From Eremophila alpestris peregrina (Eukaryota > Chordata > Aves > Passeriformes > Alaudidae), in the NCBI GenBank assembly GCA_009792885.1, contig WMCF01000088.1, forward strand, positions 1,408,642-1,472,641: a stretch of 64,000 bases of DNA, in the 5' to 3' direction. The position numbers and the translations under genes were made by a program. The notes under the pieces were generated by a model. That model was not told where the DNA came from. It ran no database searches and saw nothing but the letters and a program-made list of their open reading frames with translations. Shown piece by piece: positions 12,701-23,988 of the stretch. Position 1 is the first letter of the stretch. Each line of letters begins with the position of its first letter.

Positions 12701-15700
12701 TCTGGCAAAGAAATTGAACATTGAAAGGTATGAATATTATAGAGGGAAAAGCCATCAATCTGAGCAATAGATACCCCAAATCACTGCCACACATGCAGAA
12801 GGCCTGTGTCTGGTTATTTACAGCATGGCACTGCAGTCCCAAAAGAGCTTGTGCTCAATCAGGCATTGCCAAGTGCATCTTCTGTGTCTTAAATTCACAC
12901 CACGGAAAAAGGCTGGAGATTTTATCCAGAGGTGGGATGTGGAGGGTCCTGTGGCAGCTGCAGGAGATTTTAAGTTCAGCTGGAGCCTGTAACAATCCTG
13001 TCTTGTCTTCTCTATGGGCATGGGCTAGCTGCTGACCTTTGCAGGTACCTCTTCTCCTCCTCCTCCTGCCTCAAAGAAGTTCAGAGGCTGGCAAAGAGAC
13101 AGAATTAGCCACAGCTCTGAAAATCTCCATTTCCAGCGTGGTGCTGGGAAGAGCACTGACGTGCCCCTCCCCACTGGTGCTGCACAATCATGGGCTTCCA
13201 GCAGTGAGACAGGTGGGTTTTATCCCTAAATGCTGCTTTCCATGTGGAACAGCATCCCTGCAATCACATCCAAGCAGTCTTGCTGTGTTGGGAGTCCTGC
13301 TCTCGAGGTCCAGGCAGGACAAAGGCCACACACAGCCCAGCTCATGTCTCAAGGTGCTGCTGCAAATCCTCTGTGCCCAGGCTGTGCCCATGGCGCTGGA
13401 GGATCCATGGACACTTGCTCACACACGGGGACTAGAGCAGAACGTGCGTGCTTCCCTCCCAGGCTGCTGTTTCAGCCAGAGAAACCTGCCCAGAACTGAC
13501 AGGAGGTGTGGGGTGCTCCCCGGGAATCAACCCGGAGCGCTCCTGCTGGGATTCGGGTGGGAAAGGTGGTGCTTTTCCCAGCGAGGGAGGCAGGGGTGGG
13601 CAGGAGGGACAAAAGTAGCACAGCAACGACATCTTGTGCTGCTCAGCGACGGCTGCATGTGCCTGCCAGGAGAGCCGAGTGCTGCTGTGGCAAACCCCGT
13701 GTCCCCCTGCTGTTCCCACTGGGGTGGGGGTTTGGAGCTGACAGAGAGGGAAGAGCCTTGTCCACAGGACAAAGCAGGATTTTGGCAGCAGCAGCAGAGA
13801 GGGAGGGGGAGTGAAAAGGTTACAAAGGAAAGTTCTGTGTATAGCATTATCTTCTTCCTTTTTTTTTCTTTTACTATAGCATCGCTGCAAAGCACTGGAA
13901 TATCCCCTGAGTGCTCCGTGGAAACCTGTGCCTCACCCATCTGCAGATACCTGCAGGTATCAGGTACACCAACATTTCATTTTCTTTTTGCAAGAAGTTT
14001 TTTTTAGTGCAAATGTTCTGTCACGCCTGAGGTTCACTGTGGCTGAACACCCACCCTGAAGGCACAGACCAGCATTTTATCCCAAACAAGGGAAGTAGTG
14101 CCCATCCCTCACCACTCTGACTGCACCAAAATTCCTCCACACTTGCACCCAAAATTCAGGGTTTCTGGTGGAGAGGTGGCAGCAAAGCCTGACAGGAGTT
14201 TGGGTTGGTGCCTCACCACTGCCCAAGAGCAGCCTCTGTGAGGTGCCAGCCCAGCCCACCAAATGGACAGGGTTTTTTGAGACCCTTCAGCTGTAACCCT
14301 GGTTGAATTGTGACCATGTTTATACTGAATTCATGCCAAATCAGCCAGTTGTGGAACAGTGGTGGATGAATTTCTATTTGAAGCTTTGTCTTTGCCCACA
14401 CCGATGCCTCCTTACAGAGCTCACCAGAGGGGGGGACGTGCTCCAAGATGTGTCAGAAATAAAGGAAAACCTTTTGCAGGAAATCCTGCAGCATCCAGCT
14501 GTTGTGCTGAAGGTAACCACGAGCAGGAAGCAGCTCCTGCCTGGCCTGTGCTGTGTGGTGTCTCTGGGCAGGATTTTTGGAGATGCCTGCAGCACGTAGC
14601 CGCAGAACAGCTGCCCAAAGTCAATGAGACTTTGTTCAGAACAGCCTCGGGTGCTTTTGAAAGGCTTGGCCTCTTTAAAGACTTGTAAATTATAGTTAAT
14701 TCCTGTGGCTTGGGTGTATTGGTTGATAGAGCCCAGGATTACATTCCTGTCCTCCTTAGGGTCCCAACTAGACAGCCTGGATTGAAGGGTTGACAGGGTT
14801 CAGGAGCAGCAGCTCCTGCCTTCAACTTCAGTGTCCCCTTCCCCAGCCTGAAGGGACAGGTCTGCCTGCTGCAGCTGGGACAGTGCTCTTCCTGCACGAG
14901 AACTGGGATTCATCCCACATAAGTTATTGGGGAACAAAATGAAGTCAGCTGAGGTGTGTTCATCATCCTCCAGGTCACCTCCAGCTGAGAAATGGGGCTA
15001 CTGGCAGGGCACCCCTGCAGGAAACAAAAAGAGCAGCTGTGGTTTTATGTGGTTTGTGGTGCCAGCTTCTCTCTTTCACGTGGAAATGGAGGTGCCTGTT
15101 GCAGCCAGGAAAGCCAGGATTGTGCCCAGGCCACCTGCCCACAGAGCCACCATGCCATTACATGCCTGTGAGGGTTTTCTCACTGTCTTTGGTTTGGGTT
15201 TTCTTTGGTTAATACATACATGAGTTAAAAACCTGACAAGTTCCTGTCTGACCTGTTATTCCCTTTGGAGCAACTTCTGAAATTGGCTGTGGGGTGTTGA
15301 ACCAGCTGCAAGGTTTAATCTGCTCCATCACTGGGGTTTTTAAACTATTCTGATCAGAAGGAACTTGTTGCCCCCCACAGTCAAGGTTGTTGGCTTCAGG
15401 GGCAGATTAAATAGTCCTGGCCTGTAGGTCAGGCAGGTAAAATGTGGTCTGCAGAAATAATAGAGGACTCTAGAATGTGGAAGGTGTGTGATAAAAGGAT
15501 TTTCAGGAAAGTCACTGGTTTTGTCCAAAAATCAGTGTCACAGCTTGAAGAATCATTGACAAGGGCTGGTGCTTTCATCTGGATGCTTGTGCAGCACTTC
15601 TCCTGTGGAGCCATCAGATTCCTTGATTTTTATTGTGGTGTTGGGCTTTGGTGCTGGACTCCATCAAAAAGGAGGCACTGTTGTGCCTGTCCTCTGATGG

Positions 15701-15770
15701 GAATGTTCATCTCCCAGAGAGGCCATTTCCAGTATTGTCACAGCACATCTCAATTCTGCTGAGATGTCAG

Positions 15771-15784
15771 AAAAAAAAAAAAAA
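15771..15784 (+). repeat. A14 homopolymer followed by CAA/CAAA-rich tract
   Basis: An A14 run leads into a CAACAACAAAAAACC-like low-complexity stretch to about 15820. Confidence 0.9.
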
Positions 15785-18499
15785 CAACAACAAAAAACCC
15801 AAAACAACCACAAAAACCTTGTCTGCCTCAGTATCTTCTCAGGCAGGTTCAAAATGAAGACCAGGGTTGTCCTCTGTGCAATAAAAATTATATTCAGAAA
15901 TATATCCAGGTGGTTTGCTGCTCTAAATCTTCCTCTGCTGGACTGGAAAAAGGTCTGTGTAATTCAATTTGTGGTATCTTGGGGATCTCAGAGTAAAGGG
16001 TGCAGAGCAGAAGACAAGGGGCTCCTGTCTGTGTCCTGGGTTGTAGATCAACTCCATGAGGTAAGTATTTAGTCCTGTGGCCTTTCCCACCATGAGACAA
16101 ATGATTCTGGGGATGAAGCATGTCAAAGGTTAGCTGTGTCACCTTCTGAGTCTCTGCACACAGAAAGCCCAGCTGCTGGTGAATCAGGTGATTCAGAGTA
16201 GAAATAGCTTTGCACTGAGAAGAAGCCAATGCTGTGTCTTCACTCTGCCCACACTGAAGGCTAAAACCTTTCCACTGAAGCTGGGAAGGACAGTTGGATT
16301 GCTCTTAGTCATCTCCAGTGCCTGTGTGGATGGGGGCAAGGATGGGTGACAGTGTGATTCTTTCCTTTTCTTCTTTTTAATTATTTCTCTTTTTTTTCCC
16401 TTGCAGATTAAAGTGTCTTCAGTGTTGCTGCCCACAGCAGCCCAAGGGCCACCTCAGAGCAGTGCTGGGAGGTCCAAAAGTGGTCAGGCTTGCTTCTGGG
16501 ACTGCAGGGGCAGCAGGGAAATACATGAAGGAAGACAGGAGAGCAAGAAGTAAAGCTGTAAGTGCACAGAGGGGTGAGGAACAAAAGGGGGCTTGGCTGA
16601 CCCTGGCATGCTTGTTGAGGAGATGTCCATCTGGGTGCAGTGTAAAAGACTTGCCAAGTGAAGTACTTGTCAACTATTTTAAGGTGGTGGTGGCACTGTT
16701 CATCTCACAAGATAACTGAAATGTGAAACCCCTTGTGTACTTTTAATCTGTTAAAAACAGACCTGTAGGTGCTGGGTTTTCTGCTCATCGACACACAAAA
16801 TGGTGTTGTGTTAGCATACAATACATCAGCCCATTTCAAACAGAGGCTGTCAGTTTGGTATAGCATTTGTGCAACAGCTGCTGGTACGATTTCTGTGAAC
16901 AAGGAGAAGTCTGGTGTCTGTATGAAACCACTTGGTCATTCTCTGGGCAGGCTTGAACTCTTTGGAGATATCTCTGGCTGATCTCTGTCCCAGTCTCATG
17001 GTTCCTCCAGCAGTCATGAGAAGATGTAGGCAGAAAGAACACTCCCCAGAGTAAGTCCCCAGCACCTGGTTCACCTTTTACTAGTTTCCAACCCTTTCAG
17101 CAGCACGTTAAAGCAGAGAAGAGCAGGTATCAGTCATTTTGCTGCTCATGGAAGCAACTGCTGAGCTGTTGGTACAGGAGGACAAACCCTCCTCAGAGCC
17201 TCTCTGCGCCGACTGCCATCTGTAAAAGGATCCTGACAGCCTCTGCTGTGAAAAGCTCTCACACCTCCCCTCTGCAGCATGCTGTGATGCTCCAGCAGGT
17301 GGGTATTCCTCGGGCTACTGAAGTGTCTTCCCTTTGTCTTCAGTGCTGCTCTGTTCCTGCCCACCCGTGCGTGGCTCTGTGAAGGTGAAGGGGGACCCCC
17401 TGGAAGTGTCTGGAGCCCTCACTCCCAGGGATGAGGAGATGCTTGAGGGGCCCTTTTATTTGCTTGGATGCTACAGGTTGGTCAGCTGTGGTGACTACAA
17501 TCTGTAGGTCTGTAGATCCTCAGATTTCTGGGAAAAGGAAGGAGATATTTAGCACTGAAACTAAGCTTGGGCCACATCCTCCATCCTTCCCTAGGCAGGA
17601 GTTCATGAGCACTCCCTTCTCAGCTCCTAAACTCCTACTTCATATTTGATTGATATAAAGGAAACTTCATCCATTGGTGTAATGGGATCACGGAAAACCA
17701 ATGAGGCATGAAATTATTTTCCTTCTTTCCCAGATAAATCCCTAGTTGTAAATCAAACATTTTACCCATTTAACTACAGGTGAATCCATGTCTGTGTCAG
17801 TCTGCTGTTAATAAGGAGGGAGATGATCCAGGACAAACTTGGGTCTCTGTTGGTAATGGTGAAGTACTGTTCTTCACAAGTTGTGTTCCCACTGAGATCC
17901 CAGGGAAGCTGGGAAAGGAGCACAGCATCACAGCTCTCAGGCTGGGGGGTCTGGATGGAGGGATGTCCCCACACTTTGAGTTCTCCCTGCACAAAAAGAA
18001 GCCTCCATTCCAAAGAAACTTGGGGTTAGGACAGGATCGAGTTGTCCATGCTGGTAGACCTTGGAGCAGGTGGAGAGACAGCTGTCCTGAGGCAACAGGA
18101 GCAACCTGTGGCTGGGCTGTGCCCCTGTGGACAGGGAATCCTTCCAGGGGCTGTACTGAGCAGCCTGGCACAGGGAGCTTTGTACTTGTGAACCTCCCCA
18201 GCACAATCTGAAATTGCATCCCCACTATAGCAAATGCCATCAAGTATAGCTAAGCCAACTGAAAGGCAGGACCCCTCCAGATTTGCACGGAATTTTCAAA
18301 ATGATTTTGAAATACTGTTTGCTTTACACTGTGGATATGCATTATTTTTCAAAGGACTTGAAGCATGGTGAAAATTTTATCCCCATGCTTTATCCCCTGA
18401 GAAGGCTTGACTGTGTGATAGGAGAAGTAAGTGATGGGAAACTTAATAGTAAGAAGAGAAAGAGCTGAGCTTCTCTGAGTGCAGGGCTGCCCAGTGCCA

Positions 18500-18640
18500 G
18501 CTGCAGGAGTCACTGAAGGTGTCCAAGCCTAAGCTGGTCAAGGCTTGCAGCAATTTGGTCTTGTGGAAGGTGTCCATGCCCATGGCAGGGGGTTGGAACA
18601 AGGTGATCTTCAAGGTCCCTTCCAACCCAGATAATTATTT
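18500..18640 (+). mobile_element. CR1 non-LTR retrotransposon, truncated 3' end
   Basis: The segment reads like the sense-strand CR1 terminus: GGAAGGTGTCCATGCCCATGG, then GGGGGTTGGAAC, then a GATCTTCAAGGTCCCTTCCAACCC tail. Only the last 140 bases or so remain, as expected from 5' truncation during target-primed reverse transcription. It faces a second CR1 on the opposite strand about 120 bases downstream, tail to tail. Confidence 0.9.
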
Positions 18641-18754
18641 AAATCTATAAAAGCCAATCAGGCCAGGAGAGGTCTGGGTGCTGGAATAAAACATGAGCCT
18701 GCTACTTCCATGACCCCTGCTGCTTGCAAAGTCATCTTCTGTTAATACCTGACC

Positions 18755-19180
18755 AGTCAGAATCACAGGGGAAAAAAAGATTGGTTTGGGCTGGAAGAGA
18801 CCTTAAATATCATCTTGTTCTACCTCCCTGCCATGGGCATGGACACCTTCCACAAGACCAAATTGCTCCAAGCCTCGACCAACCTGGACTTGGAAACTTC
18901 CAGGGATGGGGCATCCACAGCTTCCCTGGGGAGCCTGTGCCTCACTGCCCTCACAGTAAACAACTTTTCCCTCATATCTAATTTAAACCTACTCTTTTTC
19001 TGTTTGAACTCATTCCCCCTTGTCCTGTACAGGCTCTTGTAGAGAGTCCTGCCCCATTTTTCTTCCAAGTTCCCCTTCAGGTGCTGGAAGGCCCCAATGA
19101 GGTCACCCCTGTAATGCCCTGTCCTGCTCGGTAGGTTCAGGGCAAGGTGGTTTGATTTACCCTGGGTAGTGTCGGGAGAA
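18755..19180 (-). mobile_element. CR1 non-LTR retrotransposon, truncated 3' end (reverse strand)
   Basis: Read on the plus strand it starts with the reverse complement of the CR1 tail (GAATCACAGG, then GGTTTGGGCTGGAAGAGACC) and continues through CTGCCATGGGCATGGACACC and AACCTGGACTTGGAAACTTC to a GGCCCCAATGAGGTCACCCC block. About 420 bases of the 3' part survive and frames are broken. The 5' boundary near 19180 is approximate. Confidence 0.9.
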
Positions 19181-19239
19181 ACAACAGAATTCTCAGAGTA
19201 TTCAAGGATATAGGCTCACAAGAAACAGGATGCTGAGGG

Positions 19240-19712
19240 AAAATCTGTCAGATCAAACATCTACCAGGGAGGCATCCAAAGAAGTCTCCTCACCTTCCCC
19301 AGCCACCTGGTGTTTCTCACTCTCATCATCATCAATCTCCTTCTTGATGTAAGCTTGAACCTCTGGATACTTCCCCACTCATGAGCATCTTGAAGAAGTC
19401 ATTTCCTTCCTGTCAATAGAAGTGGTTTTTATATTGTCTCCTCTTCCTTCACTCTGATCTTCCACTCTCTTCTCCTGGGCCCTGTTTTCTGGACACGTGC
19501 TCTCGCCTGTGCTCCTCTGCAGCCCATACCTTTGCTTTAAAGTCAATGCAGCACTTATCCAAGGACTGCTTTGTTTCTTAATGATGATATTTAAGCTGCA
19601 GTAATCCTGCAAGGGCTTCTTCTACCTCATATCAAAGGCAAATTGTTCCAATTTTGATCCTCTTGTTAGAACCAGACTCCTCTGTCACAAAAGCTGCAGT
19701 CAGCATGAGAGA
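19240..19712 (-). pseudogene. Protein-like decayed sequence, possible processed pseudogene of unknown parent
   Basis: On the minus strand successive short translations look protein-like rather than random. They include ESGSNKRIKIGTICL, YEVEEALAGLLQLKYHH, QSLDKCCIDFKAKVWAAEEH and, in a shifted frame, KYPEVQAYIKKEIDDDESEK. Four stops interrupt the first frame and a frame change is needed near 19380, so it is not a working gene. No splice sites separate the pieces. The stretch lies just upstream of the 5' side of a reverse-strand CR1. I do not recognise the parent protein. It could be a retrocopy, an exon-derived fragment, an unrecognised retroelement reading frame, or a chance run of charged codons. 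Confidence 0.35.
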
Positions 19713-21044
19713 TTTAAGTTAAGCAGCATTCTTCCTATTACCTAACACGCTTTAACTTTGGACTGGGAGTAGAATTAGTTCTGCAGTTATCACAAAAATA
19801 ATGTAAGGTTTCTGCCTAAGCAAAAAATATACCTGATTAGTGCTCTAAGAACTGGCCAAGTGCTTATAACTCATGGTCATGGTTGACAGAGTTTGGATCC
19901 AGCTCTGTAGAAAGTGCAGAGAAAACCCTGCCCCACTGCCTCTGACTGCTTTCAGATCATTCCCCTCATCTCTGATTTCATTTGGTCTAACTATAGCTCA
20001 CTGGCAAATGACAATTCTTAGCTAGGTGGTGTTCAAAGTCTAATTGCTGCACAGTTTTCTCAGTACTTCAGGATTTCTTAATTGCATTAGCCAAGGTGAG
20101 AATAATTGCTGCTTTCATATCCTTGAAACTTCTCATACAAAAGAGGCTTGTGCAAGAATCTGCTCATTCTCTCCAACAAATGATCTCTCTGTTATTACAG
20201 AGAATGTTTTGGGGGACTGCTGGGAAGCATTCCACCACACCATTATGCACCTGAACAAAACCTGAAACTTGCAGGCACAGGAGGAAATTATAGTCTGGGG
20301 CAATCATCAGAACACACTTTGGGTTTGGGCTGCTTTTTTTTTTCTTTCCTCATTTTTTTTTTGATTTTTTTTTCCCTGGAAGTTGCTCTTTCAGAAGAAC
20401 AAGCCCCAAACCTAGAAATAGCCCAGTATTTTGCATTTGGGGATCTTCTGGGTAGAGGAAATCTGCTATTTACGGGTCACTGGTGCTCTGACATTGCTCC
20501 TGGTCACAGATGTGGCACAGTGTGCCAGTCACTGTCCTTATTTCCCCTTTGTTCATGAAATCCTTGATCAGGGACCATTTCTCCCCCTAGTTTGTACATC
20601 TTCAGGATCTTGAGGTGTCTGCAATGTCTGTGTATTGTAGCTGTGTTCTTGTGCCTCCAGTGCCACAGAGCCACTCAGGCAGGGAATTAGACACAATGTT
20701 CTTCCTTAAGCTCCAGCAATTAAGTGTAAACATATGCATGCACAATAAAATGCCATCTATCCCCTCTGAGGCTCTGACTACCATTAGGAAAGGAAAAAAG
20801 AGCCATGTATTTCCTCACATGCCAATTGGATACACTCAGTGTGAGAAGAAGGTATTCAGTGAGTCAAACACTTAATCCAAGAAGCAAGTTGTACACAAAT
20901 TTCTGATAAGGCAGCCAAATTTCACACCCTGTTCTGGGGAAAATATTACATTTCATGGTGCTTTACAGATGATGACAAATCCTATTAAAATCCTGGAAAA
21001 AAAAATGTATACAAGTTAAACATGGGTATTTAAAATGATCCGTG

Positions 21045-21061
21045 TTTTTTTTTTTTTTTTT
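21045..21061 (+). repeat. T17 homopolymer
   Basis: Seventeen consecutive T bases without an adjacent recognisable element. Confidence 0.95.
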
Positions 21062-21727
21062 GGATGCAGGAAAAGAAGTAAAATGGGCATTTTGTAGGAA
21101 TAACAGCAAATGCCATTGAGGTTTTACACAGGGTCCTTGGCAAGAAGTAATCTGATTATACCTACAGGACCAATTTCTCTTGCACCACGTTAAATAATGC
21201 TCAGAAACAGTCTGAGCACTTCTAGACAAACTCAGGATAAATAGGATGGAGACTCTAATGGTGAGGTTTGAAGGACTGCAAGAATATCAAACCTTTCAGG
21301 TTTGCTCCAGGGCTGTAAATCAAGGTGGGTTCTGCCATCACTGAGGCAGCTGAGCTATAATTGAGGAGCTTATTGCAGTGGCTGGCTGAAGTACAATGGC
21401 AGGAGCTTTGCAGAGGTTTAAATGATTGCGTTTTAAGCTGAGATGCCAGAGCTGTGACTGCAGGCCAGGATGTGCCATGTCCTATCTGGGCTGGGGCAGA
21501 TCCACACTCACTGGTACCCAGCAGCTCTGCCTTCTGTGCCAGTTTTGCTACAGGTATTCCAAATCCTCCACCTGGATTCTGTCCCTCGAGGACTAGACAG
21601 GTCTTAAAGCAGCTCCAAAGGTGTGTGTAGCAATGTGAGATCACATTCCCAGGAGTTAGTGCCATGTAATGGCCCAGGAAAGAAGCTCTGATCCTGAGAG
21701 GCAGAGGTTTGTAGAGACCACAGGGGG

Positions 21728-21741
21728 AAAAAAAAAAAAAA
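21728..21741 (+). repeat. A14 homopolymer
   Basis: Fourteen consecutive A bases preceded by five G bases. Confidence 0.95.
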
Positions 21742-23874
21742 GTTTGGGAATCTTTCTAGTGCTTTTTGACAACCAAGTGATGTGAAGCAAGAATTTCTCC
21801 TCTAAGAGTGTGGCATGCTTTGGCTGGGAATGCAAACACAGACCCAATCCAGCCATGCCCCTTTTCCTTGCCATAAACCAGGCAATGCTGAATTCCTGTA
21901 TTAGTCTGTTCTTGTCAGCTGCAGTGCTTAGAGAACAAAGAACACATCCCAAGGCATGATGCCCAGTGGAGTGACACAGACCCTAGCAGATGGCTCTATC
22001 TGCCATGCATCCAGGGGAACCTGCTTTCCCACAGGCTTGTCCTGCTCTTTGGCACCTCAGCATGCTCCTGACTCCAACCAGGTGTCATTTCTTTCCTGTG
22101 GCCTAATATGAAACCAATATTCTGGAGCAATTTGTCTTGGAAAAATGATGCCAACTTATTTACTGAACTTCAATAAGGACCATCATTTCTTCAGGAGAGT
22201 TAAGTACTGGGAAGTGCCAAAATGGTCATGAGTGACCTTCTCTGGTGAAGGATGACAAATGATCAGTTTGTGGGGACTGTGTTGGTTATCAAACACTCAG
22301 AAATATTTGAGGGGGGAAATTGCCTCCAAACATAGATTGGTTTTACTAAAAATAGCATCAGGAATGACCCTCATGTCAGATGGCGTGAAATGTTGTAAAA
22401 AACAAAGCCTTTTTGAGAGCCTCTGTTACAAGGGGTGTATGGGATTCTGCCACAGTAGTAATTTATATGCCAGCAGGTCCATATATTTGTTACCTACAAG
22501 GTGTCCATGCTCTTGGAGGGAAAAGTATTTGTTCTCAAATTCTGACAAAATAGGTTATCCATTTCAGATGGAGGGAGGGGCTCTCAAAGGAGAATTTTTA
22601 TTCACAGGTTTCACGGGCCATGTTGACTTTGGGATTGGGAAGAAGACACAATGTTTTCCATTTGACTGTCAGGGTTTGGACATGGAATTCTGGTTGAACT
22701 GAAGGAGATGAGACAGGCAAGCTTACATGTGTGGCTCCAGGAGGGTGGGAAAGACAGCCTGGAAGAACTAAAAAACCACCCCTGGAAATGACAAGGAGAC
22801 TTGAAACAACTTTCAGAATTGATAGTTGCTGTTCAGGTGTGAAAATATATGAGTGAGGATGCACTTTTTTGATGAATATTTTCAACTCAAAACTAGCTCA
22901 ATGATAAGTGGCAAGAGAAAGCACCATGATGTGGTTCCCAGGTTTGTCAACACACACTTAACATGCCCTTCTACACAAGGGGTAAAAGAAGATCAAGGTT
23001 GGCATGAAGTAGCAGAAAAACCAGCATCTGGCCTTTAGTCAGGGGAGCTGTTGCCATCACTATCAAACAGAAAATCCTAGGAATTGGTTTTGCTCTCAGG
23101 GCATGGAGTGTTTGTTCCTATAAATGTGGTCAGAAATACGTTTTAAGGTGTTCATATGAAGTGAAAGGGGCAACTGTGAACCCACTTCACAAATCTTACT
23201 CCTGTTTTCCAAGGGAGCTGAGTGCAAACTGGGACCAGAGGAGATCTGTGGCTAATTTTGGTCCAAACTTGTGCTCAGGCCTGAAGGCTGGTAAGCTTTC
23301 CTGGCATTCACTGACTCAGTAGCAATGCATGAGGTTTATGGAAAATGCCCTTCACTGTGCAAACAGAAAGGATGGGATCATTTTCCTGGGAATGAGGCCA
23401 TGAATTTCCTGTGGCATTTCCCTGTAAGTATTGATGAGTTCCTCAGGTGCACTCACCTGCTGGAGGGGCACCCCTGGCTCCCCACTAAGGAGGCTGCTTT
23501 TGTGATTTAAGTGGGTTACAGCTGCCTTCCCTTCCAGGTGTTTGTGGAAAAACCACATCCTGCTGCCAGGAGTGCTGCTGAGCCCCTTGCAGAAGTGCTG
23601 GAGAGTTTCTGGGAGCCCAGAGCAGGGCTGCCAGCCTTCCCACTGAAACTTCTCATGCTGAGGAAGCTGCTCATCAACCCTGCCATTTCAGTGAGTGACA
23701 TCCTCAAGGGTTTCTTCTTTTGGCCTTCTCTTTCAATAGTATTTTTCCTACACTGCCAGAGGTACTTTCTGTTCCCCATGGAATCTCCTGAAGTGTCACT
23801 CTCCCCAGGGTGGCACAAGCAAGCCAGTGATGCTTCAGGAGGCTGCACATGGTCCTTACTGATAATGCCATGCC

Positions 23875-23988
23875 ACGAGATGTGTGGATGTGGCACTTGA
23901 AGACATCGTTTAGTGGTGGACCTGGCAGAGCTGGACTCAATGATCTCAAGGGTTTCTCCCAACCTAAATAATCCTATGATTCTGTCAG
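23875..23988 (+). mobile_element. CR1 3' end fragment
   Basis: The sequence GTGGATGTGGCACTTGAAGACAT, then TTTAGTGGTGGACCTGGCAG, then CTCAATGATCTCAAGGGTTT, then CCAACCTAAATAATCCTATGATTCTGT, is the sense 3' terminus of a CR1 subfamily. Only about 110 bases remain. Confidence 0.9.

Larger units (their letters stand above)
7736..18499. other. Non-coding, no gene recognised
   Basis: Contains the inverted repeat at 8308, the ATTT repeat at 9664, an open non-ATG frame at 13039-14007 and the A14 tract at 15771. A strong polypyrimidine tract followed by TTGCAG (about 16365-16406) resembles a splice acceptor, but no matching coding exon was identified. Confidence 0.55.
19713..23874. other. Non-coding, no gene recognised
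   Basis: Only homopolymer runs (T-rich near 20333-20375, T17 at 21045, A14 at 21728) stand out. Confidence 0.6.
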
